Shown here in pieces: positions 56,395 through 64,000 of a DNA stretch of 64,000 bases. Source of the DNA: Williamsia sp. 1135 (GTDB lineage Bacteria; Actinomycetota; Actinomycetes; Mycobacteriales; Mycobacteriaceae); NCBI RefSeq assembly GCF_002095395.1, contig NZ_MJEI01000097.1, forward strand, positions 100,879-164,878, given 5' to 3'. A model generated the notes under the pieces. That model was not told the DNA's origin and did not search any database. It saw nothing but the letters and a program-made list of their open reading frames with translations. A program made the translations under genes and the position numbers. Each line of letters starts with the position of its first letter. Positions within the stretch are counted from its first letter, which is position 1.

Positions 56395-56468
56395 GACAAA
56401 CCCACAAGTTCCAGTCAAACCCACGGGTCTGCGCCTCGTGGGTTTGACCAGAAGAGGTGGGTTTGTGT
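56395..56468. repeat. Long nested palindrome P6 between menG and mgtA
   Basis: The two halves are near reverse complements, each containing two direct copies of AAACCCAC. The loop is about TCTGCGC. It lies just after the mgtA stop on the minus strand and just before the menG start. The flanks TCGCGA also repeat in inverted form. Confidence 0.82.
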
Positions 56469-56490
56469 CCGTCATCGCGACCGCGACCAC

Positions 56491-57648
56491 CTAGGCCGAC
56501 CGGCGCGCAACCAGATCCCGGCCGAGCACCGCGTCGTAGTGCCCCAGCAGCTGATCGCTGATGGCCGACCACGTGCGACCCTGCACCCAGCGGCGGGCGG
56601 CTGAGCCGAAGTCGGCACGGACCCCCGCGTCCTGAAGAGTGCCCACAGCATCGACAAGGCGCTCCGAAAAACCCTCTACCGGAAGAAGATAGCCGGTCCG
56701 GAAGTGCCCGATCAGGTCCCGTGGACCACCGGCGTCCGGTCCGATGGCCGGGACCCCGCTGGCCATCGCCTCTTGTACGGCCTGACAGAACGTCTCGTGT
56801 TCGCCCGCGTGCACGAACACGTCGAGACTGGCGTAGGCACGGGCAAGGTCGAGGCCACGCAGTTCACCGGTGAAGACGGCGTCCGGCATCATCTGTTGGA
56901 GTCGTGCGCGTTCGGGTCCGCCGCCCACGATCACGAGTTGCACGTCGCTGCGGCCGGACAGGATCGCGAGCCGTTCCACATGTTTCTCCGGTGCGAGCCG
57001 GCCCACGAATCCGACGATCAACTTGCCGTCCGGACTCCATTGGGCGCGCAATTCCTCGTCGCGACGCCCAGGATTGAAACGCTCGGCATCGACACCGCGG
57101 CCCCACTGGAAGACCCGCGGAATACCCTGATCGCGAAGGGCCTTCACTGAAACCGTCGACGGCGCCAGCGTTCGATCGCAGGCACTGTGCAGCTTGCGGG
57201 TCCATGCCCAGGCCGCCCGGGTGCCGAGCTTCATGCCATAACTGGCCGCGAATCCGGCGACGTCGGTCTGGAACACCCCGACCGCGGGAACGTCCAATCG
57301 ACGCGCGGCCGCAGCACCGGCCGCTCCGACCACGAACGGCGACGCGAGATGGACGATGTCGGGCTGAAAGTCGGCGAGAACGCGGAACATCGATGGCGCC
57401 GGCACACCGACCGGCAGCGAACTCACCTTCGGCACCATCACCGACGGGATGTAGTGGACGTCGGCACCGGTCACCCGACTCGGCCCCGACGTCTCGCGGG
57501 CGGTTCGCCGCATCGACCACGGCGTATCGGGCGCGACGATGATCGCCTCGTGTCCGGTGTGGTCGAAATGCTCGGCCACCCGCAGGACGGAGTTGACGAC
57601 GCCATTCACGTTCGGGAGAAAACTCTCGGACACAATTGCCACTCGCAC
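56491..57648 (-). CDS. mgtA: GT4-family GDP-mannose alpha-mannosyltransferase (MgtA-like)
   Basis: 385 residues from the GTG at 57648 ([20 protein letters not shown]). The GT-B fold is shown by the N-terminal [11 protein letters not shown] and the C-terminal EX7E-type segment [21 protein letters not shown]. The M. tuberculosis orthologue, next to menG, transfers mannose to a glucuronosyl-diacylglycerol or phosphatidylinositol acceptor. Codirectional with DUF3592 and menD. Confidence 0.9.
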   Translation of the reverse strand: MRVAIVSESFLPNVNGVVNSVLRVAEHFDHTGHEAIIVAPDTPWSMRRTARETSGPSRVTGADVHYIPSVMVPKVSSLPVGVPAPSMFRVLADFQPDIVHLASPFVVGAAGAAAARRLDVPAVGVFQTDVAGFAASYGMKLGTRAAWAWTRKLHSACDRTLAPSTVSVKALRDQGIPRVFQWGRGVDAERFNPGRRDEELRAQWSPDGKLIVGFVGRLAPEKHVERLAILSGRSDVQLVIVGGGPERARLQQMMPDAVFTGELRGLDLARAYASLDVFVHAGEHETFCQAVQEAMASGVPAIGPDAGGPRDLIGHFRTGYLLPVEGFSERLVDAVGTLQDAGVRADFGSAARRWVQGRTWSAISDQLLGHYDAVLGRDLVARRSA

Positions 57649-57674
57649 GATGCCAAGTGTGGACAGGGCAAATG

Positions 57675-58196
57675 TCAGGAGGTCTTCGTCGCCGTGACCT
57701 CTGGTGGAACCTCGGATGAACGTCCCTTGTCGAGCTCCGCTCCGCCGCGTCTGCCGTCCTTGTCGAGCTCCGCTCCGCTGCGTCTCCGGCGGGAGACTTC
57801 CGCGAACAGCACCATGAGCGCACCGATGACCAGGTACGAATACAGCAGCACCGACAGCGCAGGCACGATCGCCAGGCTTGCGTTTCGACCAGCGACCCGC
57901 ACCAACTCGGGACTCGCCCGCGAATACTCGATACTGATCCGCTGTCCCTCTGCCAGCCGCCCCGGGTAGAAGACACCGAGGCGGGGGCTGTGGAACATGC
58001 CGTCCGGGGTGGAGAAGTTGACGGTGGCCTTCGTCGGGGTCGCACTGACCACCTCGGCCACGGCGGTCGCCTCGTCCTTGTTGATGAGGACGTCGTCGCG
58101 GTACGTCCCGGCCACCATGATCGCCATCATGATGGTGATGACCACTCCCAGCGAGATCAGGCCGAGTTGGACTCGGCGCAGCACGGTGGGAGACAT
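57675..58196 (-). CDS. DUF3592-type two-helix membrane protein with tandem C-terminal repeat
   Basis: 173 residues: a membrane helix at about 12-30, an extracytoplasmic beta-rich domain ([31 protein letters not shown]) and a second helix at about 105-130, then a charged tail. The tail contains [19 protein letters not shown], encoded by a tandem copy of about 28 nt at 57727-57790. It occupies the place of Rv0556, a membrane protein of unknown function, between menD and mgtA. Confidence 0.82.
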   Translation of the reverse strand: MSPTVLRRVQLGLISLGVVITIMMAIMVAGTYRDDVLINKDEATAVAEVVSATPTKATVNFSTPDGMFHSPRLGVFYPGRLAEGQRISIEYSRASPELVRVAGRNASLAIVPALSVLLYSYLVIGALMVLFAEVSRRRRSGAELDKDGRRGGAELDKGRSSEVPPEVTATKTS

Positions 58197-58297
58197 GACG
58201 CCACAATAGTCAAACGGTCATCGACGCCCCCAATCCATCGCGGTGACCGGCCTCTACCGCCGCGCACCGGGCCGGAAGGGCATGATCGGCGGGGCGA

Positions 58298-59935
58298 TTA
58301 CAACCTTGCGCGGATCGCGGCGTGCAGCGACCGCAGCCGGGACCGGTCGGTGCGCACTTCGATCACCTCGATCCCCTCGCTCGGGGAATTGAGCACCGCG
58401 GGCAGCTCCGCCAGCGTGACCACCCGGTGCGGCGTGCCGAAGCCGGCGCAAACTGCGGCGAGGTCGGTGTGATGCGGCGTACCGAACACGCGCTCGTACG
58501 CACCGAGGTAATCCTTGCCCTCGAACCTGGGATCGCCCTGTTCGAGAAGCCCGAAGATGCCGCCGCCGTCGTCGTTGGCGACGACGATCGTCAGGCGGCG
58601 CGGACGTGGTTCGGCCGGGCCGATCAGCAGTCCGGTCGCGTCGTGCACGAAGGTGAGGTCGCCCATCAGTGCGACGGTCCGCACATCGGCGGCGAGCGCG
58701 GCACCGATTGCGGTCGAGACGTTGCCGTCGATCCCCGCGACCCCGCGATTGGAGAGCACTCGCACGTCGGCACCCACGTGACCGGCCAGCGCAACGTCGC
58801 GGATGGGGTTCGACGCCCCCACCACCAGCTGCTCACCGGGCGCCATCGCGGCGCTGACCACCTTCGCCACGTGCAATCCGGTGACGTGTTCGGACTGTTC
58901 CAGCTCCACATCCACGGCGCTCACCGCACGCTGGTGCGCCTGCGCGCACGACTTGATCCACGCCTCGTCGGGTTCACCGCTGGTGACGGCCCGCGATCCG
59001 GTGGCCAGGACGTTGCCGGACACGTCCGGCCAGCGCGGGCCGGTGGTCAGCGCGTACACCCGCACCTCGGGGTCGGCGAGCAGGGTCGACACCTGTCGAT
59101 GCAGGGTCGGTCGACCGCAGATGATCGCCTGGGTCGGACGTAGCGCCGACAATGCCAAGGGGTGCAACGGATTCTGTGGTGCCGGGGCGGTTGGTTCCGC
59201 CACGGTCGGGAGCGCGGCGAGCTCGGGCCGATAGCCGGCACCGTGACCTGAGACCACCACGGTCGGTTCGGTGATGTCGATCTCGACGGGTACATCGAGT
59301 TTGCCGACGGCGGTGACGGTCCACGGCGCACCGCCGGGACGTCCGGAGTACTCGCCGAGATCGTCGGTGGGCGCGACCCCGGCGTCGGGTACCAGCGGCT
59401 CACGCAGCGGGATGTCGAACTGAACCGGCCCGGCATTGCCGGTCCGCGCGCCGCGTGCCGCGGCCAGGACGCGGCCCACCCCCGAACGCCACTGACTGTT
59501 GGTGTCGAGGTTCTGTTCGGCGAGACCGAGGCTGATCGCGGCGCGCACCTGCGTTCCGAAGATCCCGAACTGTTCGATGGTCTGGTTCGCACCCGACCCC
59601 AGCAGCTCGTAGGGCCGGTTCGCACTGACGACGATCAGTGGCTGGCGTGCGTAGTTGGCCTCGAACACGGCTGGACTCATGTTTGCCACCGCGGTACCGC
59701 TGGTCATCACGATGGGAACGGGCTGGCCGGAGGCGATCGCGAGCCCCAGGGCGAGGTACCCGGCGGTCCGCTCGTCGACCCGGACGTGCAACCGCAGCTG
59801 ACCTGCGGCATCGGCCGCATGCAGCGCAAACGCGAACGGGGCGTTCCGCGACCCCGGGCACAGCACGGCCTCCCGGACGCCACCCCGGATCATCTCGTCG
59901 ACGATCACTCGGGCCTGCAGGGTCGAAGGGTTCAT
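58298..59935 (-). CDS. menD: 2-succinyl-5-enolpyruvyl-6-hydroxy-3-cyclohexene-1-carboxylate synthase
   Basis: A 545-residue thiamine-diphosphate enzyme. N-terminal [12 protein letters not shown]; ThDP/Mg region [16 protein letters not shown] with [17 protein letters not shown]. It condenses isochorismate and 2-oxoglutarate in menaquinone biosynthesis. It heads the leftward men/mgtA block. Confidence 0.97.
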   Translation of the reverse strand: MNPSTLQARVIVDEMIRGGVREAVLCPGSRNAPFAFALHAADAAGQLRLHVRVDERTAGYLALGLAIASGQPVPIVMTSGTAVANMSPAVFEANYARQPLIVVSANRPYELLGSGANQTIEQFGIFGTQVRAAISLGLAEQNLDTNSQWRSGVGRVLAAARGARTGNAGPVQFDIPLREPLVPDAGVAPTDDLGEYSGRPGGAPWTVTAVGKLDVPVEIDITEPTVVVSGHGAGYRPELAALPTVAEPTAPAPQNPLHPLALSALRPTQAIICGRPTLHRQVSTLLADPEVRVYALTTGPRWPDVSGNVLATGSRAVTSGEPDEAWIKSCAQAHQRAVSAVDVELEQSEHVTGLHVAKVVSAAMAPGEQLVVGASNPIRDVALAGHVGADVRVLSNRGVAGIDGNVSTAIGAALAADVRTVALMGDLTFVHDATGLLIGPAEPRPRRLTIVVANDDGGGIFGLLEQGDPRFEGKDYLGAYERVFGTPHHTDLAAVCAGFGTPHRVVTLAELPAVLNSPSEGIEVIEVRTDRSRLRSLHAAIRARL

Positions 59936-59996
59936 CAGACCAGGCTAGCCTCGCGCCGGACGTGGTCGCGATCACATGACCCGCAGGTCAGTCGCG

Positions 59997-60644
59997 TCAC
60001 ACCTTCCGCAACACCGCGTGGGTCACAGTCTCGGACGGCACGAACTCGGCTACTTCGAAACCCGCCGGCCACCCGGCGTCCAGCCCGTCGAAGATGCGTT
60101 CCCCGCCACCGATCACCACCGGCGAGATGACCAGATGCAGCTCATCGACCAATCCTGCTGCCAGGTACTGGCGAATCGCCGACGCTCCCCCGCCGAGCCG
60201 CACGTCGGCACCGTCGGCCGCATCGAACGCCTGCTCCAGCGCGCTGTGGATACCGTCGTCGACAAAATTGAAGGTGGTGCCACCCTTCATGGGCAGTGGG
60301 TCCCGCGGGTAGTGGGTCAACACGAAGACGGGGTGACCGTACGGCGGGGTGTCGCCCCACCATCCCTGCCAGCCGCTGTCATCCCACTCATCACGGATCG
60401 GCCCGAACATGTTGCGTCCCATGATGGTTGCGCCGATACCGTCGTCACCGCGCTCGAGATAGTCGTTGTCGAGGCCTTCCGAACCACCTTCCTGGCCGAT
60501 CATCGCGCGACCGAACTTGGTGTCGAAAACCCAGGAGTGCAACTTTTCCGTTCCGACGCCCATCGGCGCGTCAGCGGTCTGGTCCCGGCCGGCCATGAAG
60601 CCGTCCAACGACATCGTGATGTTGTGCACTCGCAGTTTCGCCAT
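59997..60644 (-). CDS. RibD C-terminal-type (dihydrofolate-reductase-fold) reductase
   Basis: 215 residues from the ATG at 60644, with AAAGGGGACAG upstream. The fold pattern AKLRVHNITMSLDGFMAG, MGRNMFG, HPVFVLTHYPRDP and ADVRLGGGASAIRQYLAAGLVDELH is that of stand-alone RibD_C proteins. A second such gene is at 39604-40146 but is shorter and not a close copy. Substrate unknown. Confidence 0.9.
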   Translation of the reverse strand: MAKLRVHNITMSLDGFMAGRDQTADAPMGVGTEKLHSWVFDTKFGRAMIGQEGGSEGLDNDYLERGDDGIGATIMGRNMFGPIRDEWDDSGWQGWWGDTPPYGHPVFVLTHYPRDPLPMKGGTTFNFVDDGIHSALEQAFDAADGADVRLGGGASAIRQYLAAGLVDELHLVISPVVIGGGERIFDGLDAGWPAGFEVAEFVPSETVTHAVLRKV

Positions 60645-60764
60645 GGAACTGTCCCCTTTACCCATTCCGTTGTTGTCGATGAGTCTGACACCCGCCACCG
60701 ACGAAACTCATCGGTGCAGCGCGCCGCAGGGCAACCATTCCGCAGCACGGGTACCGTCGAACCC

Positions 60765-61502
60765 GTGATTGGCCTACCCGATTCCGTCACCGCACTTCTC
60801 TTCGATCTCGACGGTGTCCTCACCAGTACCGCAGTCGTGCACAGTCAGGCCTGGACCCAGGCCTTCGATTCGTTCCTGGCCGGATACCCCGACATCACCG
60901 ACGAGCAGCGGCGACCCTTCAGCCAGGACGATTACCTCACCTACGTGGACGGACGTTCCCGGGACGACGGGATCGTCAGCTTCTTGCAGTCGCGGAACAT
61001 CACCTTGCCGACACAGGGCGAGACCGGTGCCTCGGTCACCGCCATCGGTGATGCGAAGAACAAACTGTTCCTCGACCTCCTGGACAAAGACGGTGCCGAG
61101 GCCTATTCCGACGCCGTGACGTATTTGAAAGCAGCTCAGGAGGTCTCGTTGCAGATCGCGGTGGTGACGTCGTCGAAGAACGGCGAACAGATCTTGGAGG
61201 CAACCGGATTGAGTCCGTTCGTCGTCGCCCGCATCGACGGGAAGGTGATCGCCGAACGCGGACTCGTCGGGAAACCGGCACCCGACTCGTTCTTGGCCGG
61301 GGCCGATGCGCTGGGGGTGCCACCCGAGAAAGCTGTGGTCTTCGAAGACGCGGTGTCCGGGGTGCAGGCCGGGCACGCGGGCGGTTTCGGATATGTGGTC
61401 GGCGTCGATCGAACCGGGGGTGACACTCATGCGGGCAACCTCCGCAGCGGCGGCGCCGATGTCGTGGTCACCGCACTCACCGATCTGCTGAAGCCCGCAT
61501 GA
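60765..61502 (+). CDS. HAD-superfamily beta-phosphoglucomutase-like hydrolase
   Basis: 245 residues from the GTG at 60765. Nucleophile motif LLFDLDGVLTSTA, motif II VVTSSKNGE, and motifs III/IV GKPAPDSFLAGA and VVFEDAVSGVQAG. Paired with a GH65 phosphorylase it would convert beta-glucose-1-phosphate to glucose-6-phosphate. The two genes overlap by 4 nt, the standard arrangement for maltose/trehalose/kojibiose phosphorylase operons. The same pair exists in mycobacteria (Rv3400-Rv3401 type). Confidence 0.92.
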   Translation: MIGLPDSVTALLFDLDGVLTSTAVVHSQAWTQAFDSFLAGYPDITDEQRRPFSQDDYLTYVDGRSRDDGIVSFLQSRNITLPTQGETGASVTAIGDAKNKLFLDLLDKDGAEAYSDAVTYLKAAQEVSLQIAVVTSSKNGEQILEATGLSPFVVARIDGKVIAERGLVGKPAPDSFLAGADALGVPPEKAVVFEDAVSGVQAGHAGGFGYVVGVDRTGGDTHAGNLRSGGADVVVTALTDLLKPA

Positions 61503-63847
61503 GGCTCGCGGGATTCGAGGTCGCGCCCTGGCACCTGTCGTGGAGGGGTACCGATCCCGACGCGATGGCGGCGATCGAGTCGATCTTCGCACTGTCGAAC
61601 GGGCACATCGGCATGCGCGCGAACCTCGAGGAGGGTGAGCCGGTCTTCAATCCGGGCACCTACCTCAACGGTTTCTACGAGCAGCGTGAATTGCCCTATG
61701 CCGAAGGCGGATACGGTTATCCCGAAGACGGCCAAACGGTTGTCAACGTGACCAACGGCAAGATCATCCGGTTGCTGGTCGAAGACGAGCCGATGGACAT
61801 GCGGTACGGGAACGCCGACGAGCACGAGTGGAAGCTAGATTTCCGGGCGGGCACGTTGGAGCGCGTCACCGACTGGACCTCACCCACCGGCCGAAAGGTC
61901 CGGGTGCGCTCTACGCGCCTGGTCTCGTTCACCGAACGCGCCATCGCCGCCATCCGGTACGAGGTCGAGCCGCTTGATCTCGAGATGGAGATCGTGGTGC
62001 AGTCGGACCTCCTTGCGAACGAGGATGTCCCGCGGCCGGGCAACGATCCGCGCCTGGCCGCCGCCCTCGACCGGCCACTGGTCGGCGACTTCGCCGAAGC
62101 GAAGGGTCACCGCGGCGTCCTCGGTCACCACACCAAAGTGTCCGGACTCCGCATGGCAGCCGGCATGGATCATGAACTGCTCGGCACCAATTCGGTCAAC
62201 TGCGAGATCCTCAGCGACGACCTCGCTCGCCTCACGGTGACGGCGAAAGTTCAAGCAGGGCAGAAGTTCACCGTCGTGAAGTATTTGTCCTACGGGTGGT
62301 CGAGCCAGCGGTCGCCGTCGGCGCTGCGCGCACAGGTCGATGCCGCGCTGGCCACTGCACTGGACAACGGCTGGGATGAACTCCTGGCCCGCCAGCGCCA
62401 GTATCTCGACGACTTCTGGCGCTCGGCCGATGTCACCCTCGACGGCGATGCCGAACTGCAGCAGGCGGTGCGGTTCGCGCTCTTCCACGTGCTGCAGGCC
62501 GGAGCCCGCGGGGAGACCCGCGCGATCCCGGGCAAGGGCCTCACCGGACCCGGTTACGACGGACATGCGTTCTGGGACACCGAGACCTACGTCCTGCCGG
62601 TTCTCACCTACACGGTGCCCGCGGCAGCCGCGGACGCGCTGCGGTGGCGACACTCCACGCTGGACAAAGCCAAGGCCAGGGCGATCGAATTGGGCCAGGT
62701 CGGCGCGATGTTCCCGTGGCGCTCCATCAACGGTGACGAGTGTTCGAGCTACTGGCCCGCCGGCAGCGCCGCCGTCCACGTCAATGCCGACATCGCCCAC
62801 GCGGTGTCGCAGTACATCGCCGCGACCGGAGATGAACAGTTCGAGGTGAACCAGGGTGTGGAGCTGCTGATCGAGACCGCGAGATCGTGGGCCTCCCTCG
62901 GCCACCACGACCTGCGCGGCGACTTCCGCATCGACGGCGTGACCGGGCCCGATGAGTACTCGGCCGTCGCAAACAACAACGTCTTCACCAATCTGATGGC
63001 GCAGAAGAACTTTCGCGACGCCGCTGATGCCTGCAAGAGACATCCGTCCGTCGCTCGCCACCACGGGGTCGACGACGAGGAGATGGCGTACTGGCGCGAT
63101 TGCGCCGACCGGATGCTGGTGGTGTTCGATTCGGCCCTGGGCGTTCATCAGCAATCCGAGTCGTTCACCCGGCAGGCGTTGTGGGACTTCGAGAACACCC
63201 CGAAAGAGAACTACCCACTGCTGTTGCACTACCCGTACCAGGATCTGTACCGCAAACAGGTCGTCAAACAGGCCGACCTGGTGCTCGCGATGTATCTCCG
63301 GGGCGACGCGTTCACCCCGGAACAGAAGCTCAAGAACTTCGACTACTACGACCCGATCACCGTGCGGGACTCGTCGCTGTCGGCGTGTGCGCAGTCGATC
63401 GTCGCGGCCGAGGTCGGCTATCTCGACCTCGCGTACGACTACTTCGCCGAAGCTGCCCTGACCGATCTGCACGACCTGCATCACAACGCTTCGAGTGGTC
63501 TGCACATCGCCTCACTCGCCGGGACCTGGCTGTGCTGCGTCGCCGGCTTCGGTGGCATGCGCGACCACAACGGGTCGATCACCTTCGCGCCGCGTCTGCC
63601 GGCCCGTCTGCATGGACTGACGTTCCGACTGGCTGTGCGCGACCGGTGCATCGAGGTCCGGGTGCGGGCGGACGAGGCGACCTATCAACTCACCTATGGC
63701 GAACCGATGGAGGTGCGGCACCACGGCACACCCTTCACGGTGCATTCCGGCGAGACCGTGCTGCCGATCCCGATGCTGCACCATCGCGAGCCCCCGCAGC
63801 AGCCACGACACTGCGAGCCGTATCAGCGGGAAGGCACTCCTCGGTGA
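61499..63847 (+). CDS. Glycoside hydrolase family 65 disaccharide phosphorylase
   Basis: A 782-residue GH65 protein: N-terminal beta-sandwich (about 1-270), (alpha/alpha)6 barrel with KGLTGPGYDGHAFWDTE, catalytic acid Glu486 in DGVTGPDEYSAVANNN, and the C-terminal barrel end with HNASSGLHIASLAGTW. It would phosphorolyse an alpha-linked disaccharide to beta-glucose-1-phosphate. Which disaccharide (maltose, trehalose, kojibiose or nigerose) cannot be told. The stop is 153 nt before the window end. Confidence 0.93.
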   Translation: MRLAGFEVAPWHLSWRGTDPDAMAAIESIFALSNGHIGMRANLEEGEPVFNPGTYLNGFYEQRELPYAEGGYGYPEDGQTVVNVTNGKIIRLLVEDEPMDMRYGNADEHEWKLDFRAGTLERVTDWTSPTGRKVRVRSTRLVSFTERAIAAIRYEVEPLDLEMEIVVQSDLLANEDVPRPGNDPRLAAALDRPLVGDFAEAKGHRGVLGHHTKVSGLRMAAGMDHELLGTNSVNCEILSDDLARLTVTAKVQAGQKFTVVKYLSYGWSSQRSPSALRAQVDAALATALDNGWDELLARQRQYLDDFWRSADVTLDGDAELQQAVRFALFHVLQAGARGETRAIPGKGLTGPGYDGHAFWDTETYVLPVLTYTVPAAAADALRWRHSTLDKAKARAIELGQVGAMFPWRSINGDECSSYWPAGSAAVHVNADIAHAVSQYIAATGDEQFEVNQGVELLIETARSWASLGHHDLRGDFRIDGVTGPDEYSAVANNNVFTNLMAQKNFRDAADACKRHPSVARHHGVDDEEMAYWRDCADRMLVVFDSALGVHQQSESFTRQALWDFENTPKENYPLLLHYPYQDLYRKQVVKQADLVLAMYLRGDAFTPEQKLKNFDYYDPITVRDSSLSACAQSIVAAEVGYLDLAYDYFAEAALTDLHDLHHNASSGLHIASLAGTWLCCVAGFGGMRDHNGSITFAPRLPARLHGLTFRLAVRDRCIEVRVRADEATYQLTYGEPMEVRHHGTPFTVHSGETVLPIPMLHHREPPQQPRHCEPYQREGTPR

Positions 63848-64000
63848 AGTTCGTCCCCTTCGGCGCTCACCGGGGGCGTATTCGGGTTGTTTCGAAATGA
63901 AGTTCTGGGTGTGGGTCTGTGGCGATGGGCTGCCGTTGTGGTGAGTTGGCGGGCTGGGGCCTGTGGCCCCGGCCTTTCAGGCCGTTCCTGGGGTGAGGTG
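63848..64000. other. Window end without a recognised gene
   Basis: No convincing coding sequence. A hairpin with arms GGCCTG and CAGGCC at 63958-63983 could terminate the GH65 operon. GT-rich sequence precedes it. The next gene lies outside. Confidence 0.4.

Noticed and set aside
59976..60764. Extended N-terminus for the beta-phosphoglucomutase-like protein
   Set aside because: The extension is antisense to the RibD-like gene and the HAD domain begins right after the GTG at 60765.
63848..64000. Start of an insertion sequence at the right edge
   Set aside because: Only a GC hairpin is seen; no transposase codons or terminal repeats can be identified in 153 nt.

Overview
The window is high-GC actinobacterial DNA. 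The mycolic-acid bacteria (order Mycobacteriales) fit best, and Gordonia or a close relative is my inference. The reasons are gene orders shared with Mycobacterium tuberculosis: rplJ-rplL-mkl...rpoB-rpoC; rpmG-hadAB-tRNA(Trp)-secE-nusG-rplK-rplA; and menD-DUF3592-mgtA-menG-menJ-grcC-htpX. A complete mce operon and a mycolate-type hydroxyacyl-ACP dehydratase point the same way. GTG starts are common, as expected for the group.

Region 1 (1-12.8 kb) is an accessory catabolic or nutrient-scavenging cluster. It has two TauD/TfdA dioxygenases (one cut by the window edge), an IclR regulator, a lipoprotein-ATPase-permease ABC importer of the SsuABC/TauABC type, an NtaA/DszA-type flavin monooxygenase, an MFS transporter, an unusual SDR protein, an NTF2-fold protein overlapping an amidohydrolase, a pyridine-nucleotide-disulfide-type flavoprotein reductase and a small VOC protein. 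Uptake and oxidative cleavage of an organosulfur (or organonitrogen) compound is the best reading; the substrate is unknown. Two copies of a TTCCAC-N3-GTGRAA palindrome sit upstream of the dioxygenase and importer operons and are a plausible IclR regulon signal.

Region 2 (12.8-14.0 kb) is a lone AbiEi/Vsr-like nuclease gene bracketed by two near-identical palindromes of about 70 bp. Region 3 (14.0-35.3 kb), read leftward, holds rplJ-rplL, then an ATPase-led mce operon (mkl, yrbEA, yrbEB, mceA-F and two Mce-associated membrane proteins), then rpoB-rpoC. A lipid or sterol importer is therefore placed inside the classical rplJL-rpoBC interval.

Region 4 (35.5-45.3 kb) is a second accessory block: a CocE-type hydrolase, a TIGR04338-type metalloprotein with a DUF2786 protein, a TetR regulator with a RibD-like reductase, a flavin reductase, a carotenoid oxygenase translationally coupled to a NarL-type two-component system, and a luciferase-like oxidoreductase. 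Region 5 (45.4-50.6 kb), leftward, is the core cluster rpmG-hadAB-tRNA(Trp)-secE-nusG-rplK-rplA with tRNA(Tyr), tRNA(Thr) and tRNA(Met).

Region 6 (50.7-60 kb) has a YajQ-family protein, a luciferase-like oxidoreductase, htpX and the menaquinone/mannolipid block (grcC, menJ, menG, mgtA, DUF3592, menD). Region 7 (60-63.9 kb) has a RibD-like reductase and a beta-phosphoglucomutase plus GH65 phosphorylase pair for disaccharide phosphorolysis.

A recurrent feature is long intergenic palindromes (at least seven), each with 17-36 nt arms. In most of them a 6-8 nt core recurs inside each arm. Two pairs are near copies of each other; the rest differ in sequence but share the architecture. No insertion sequence, prophage, CRISPR array or rRNA was seen.
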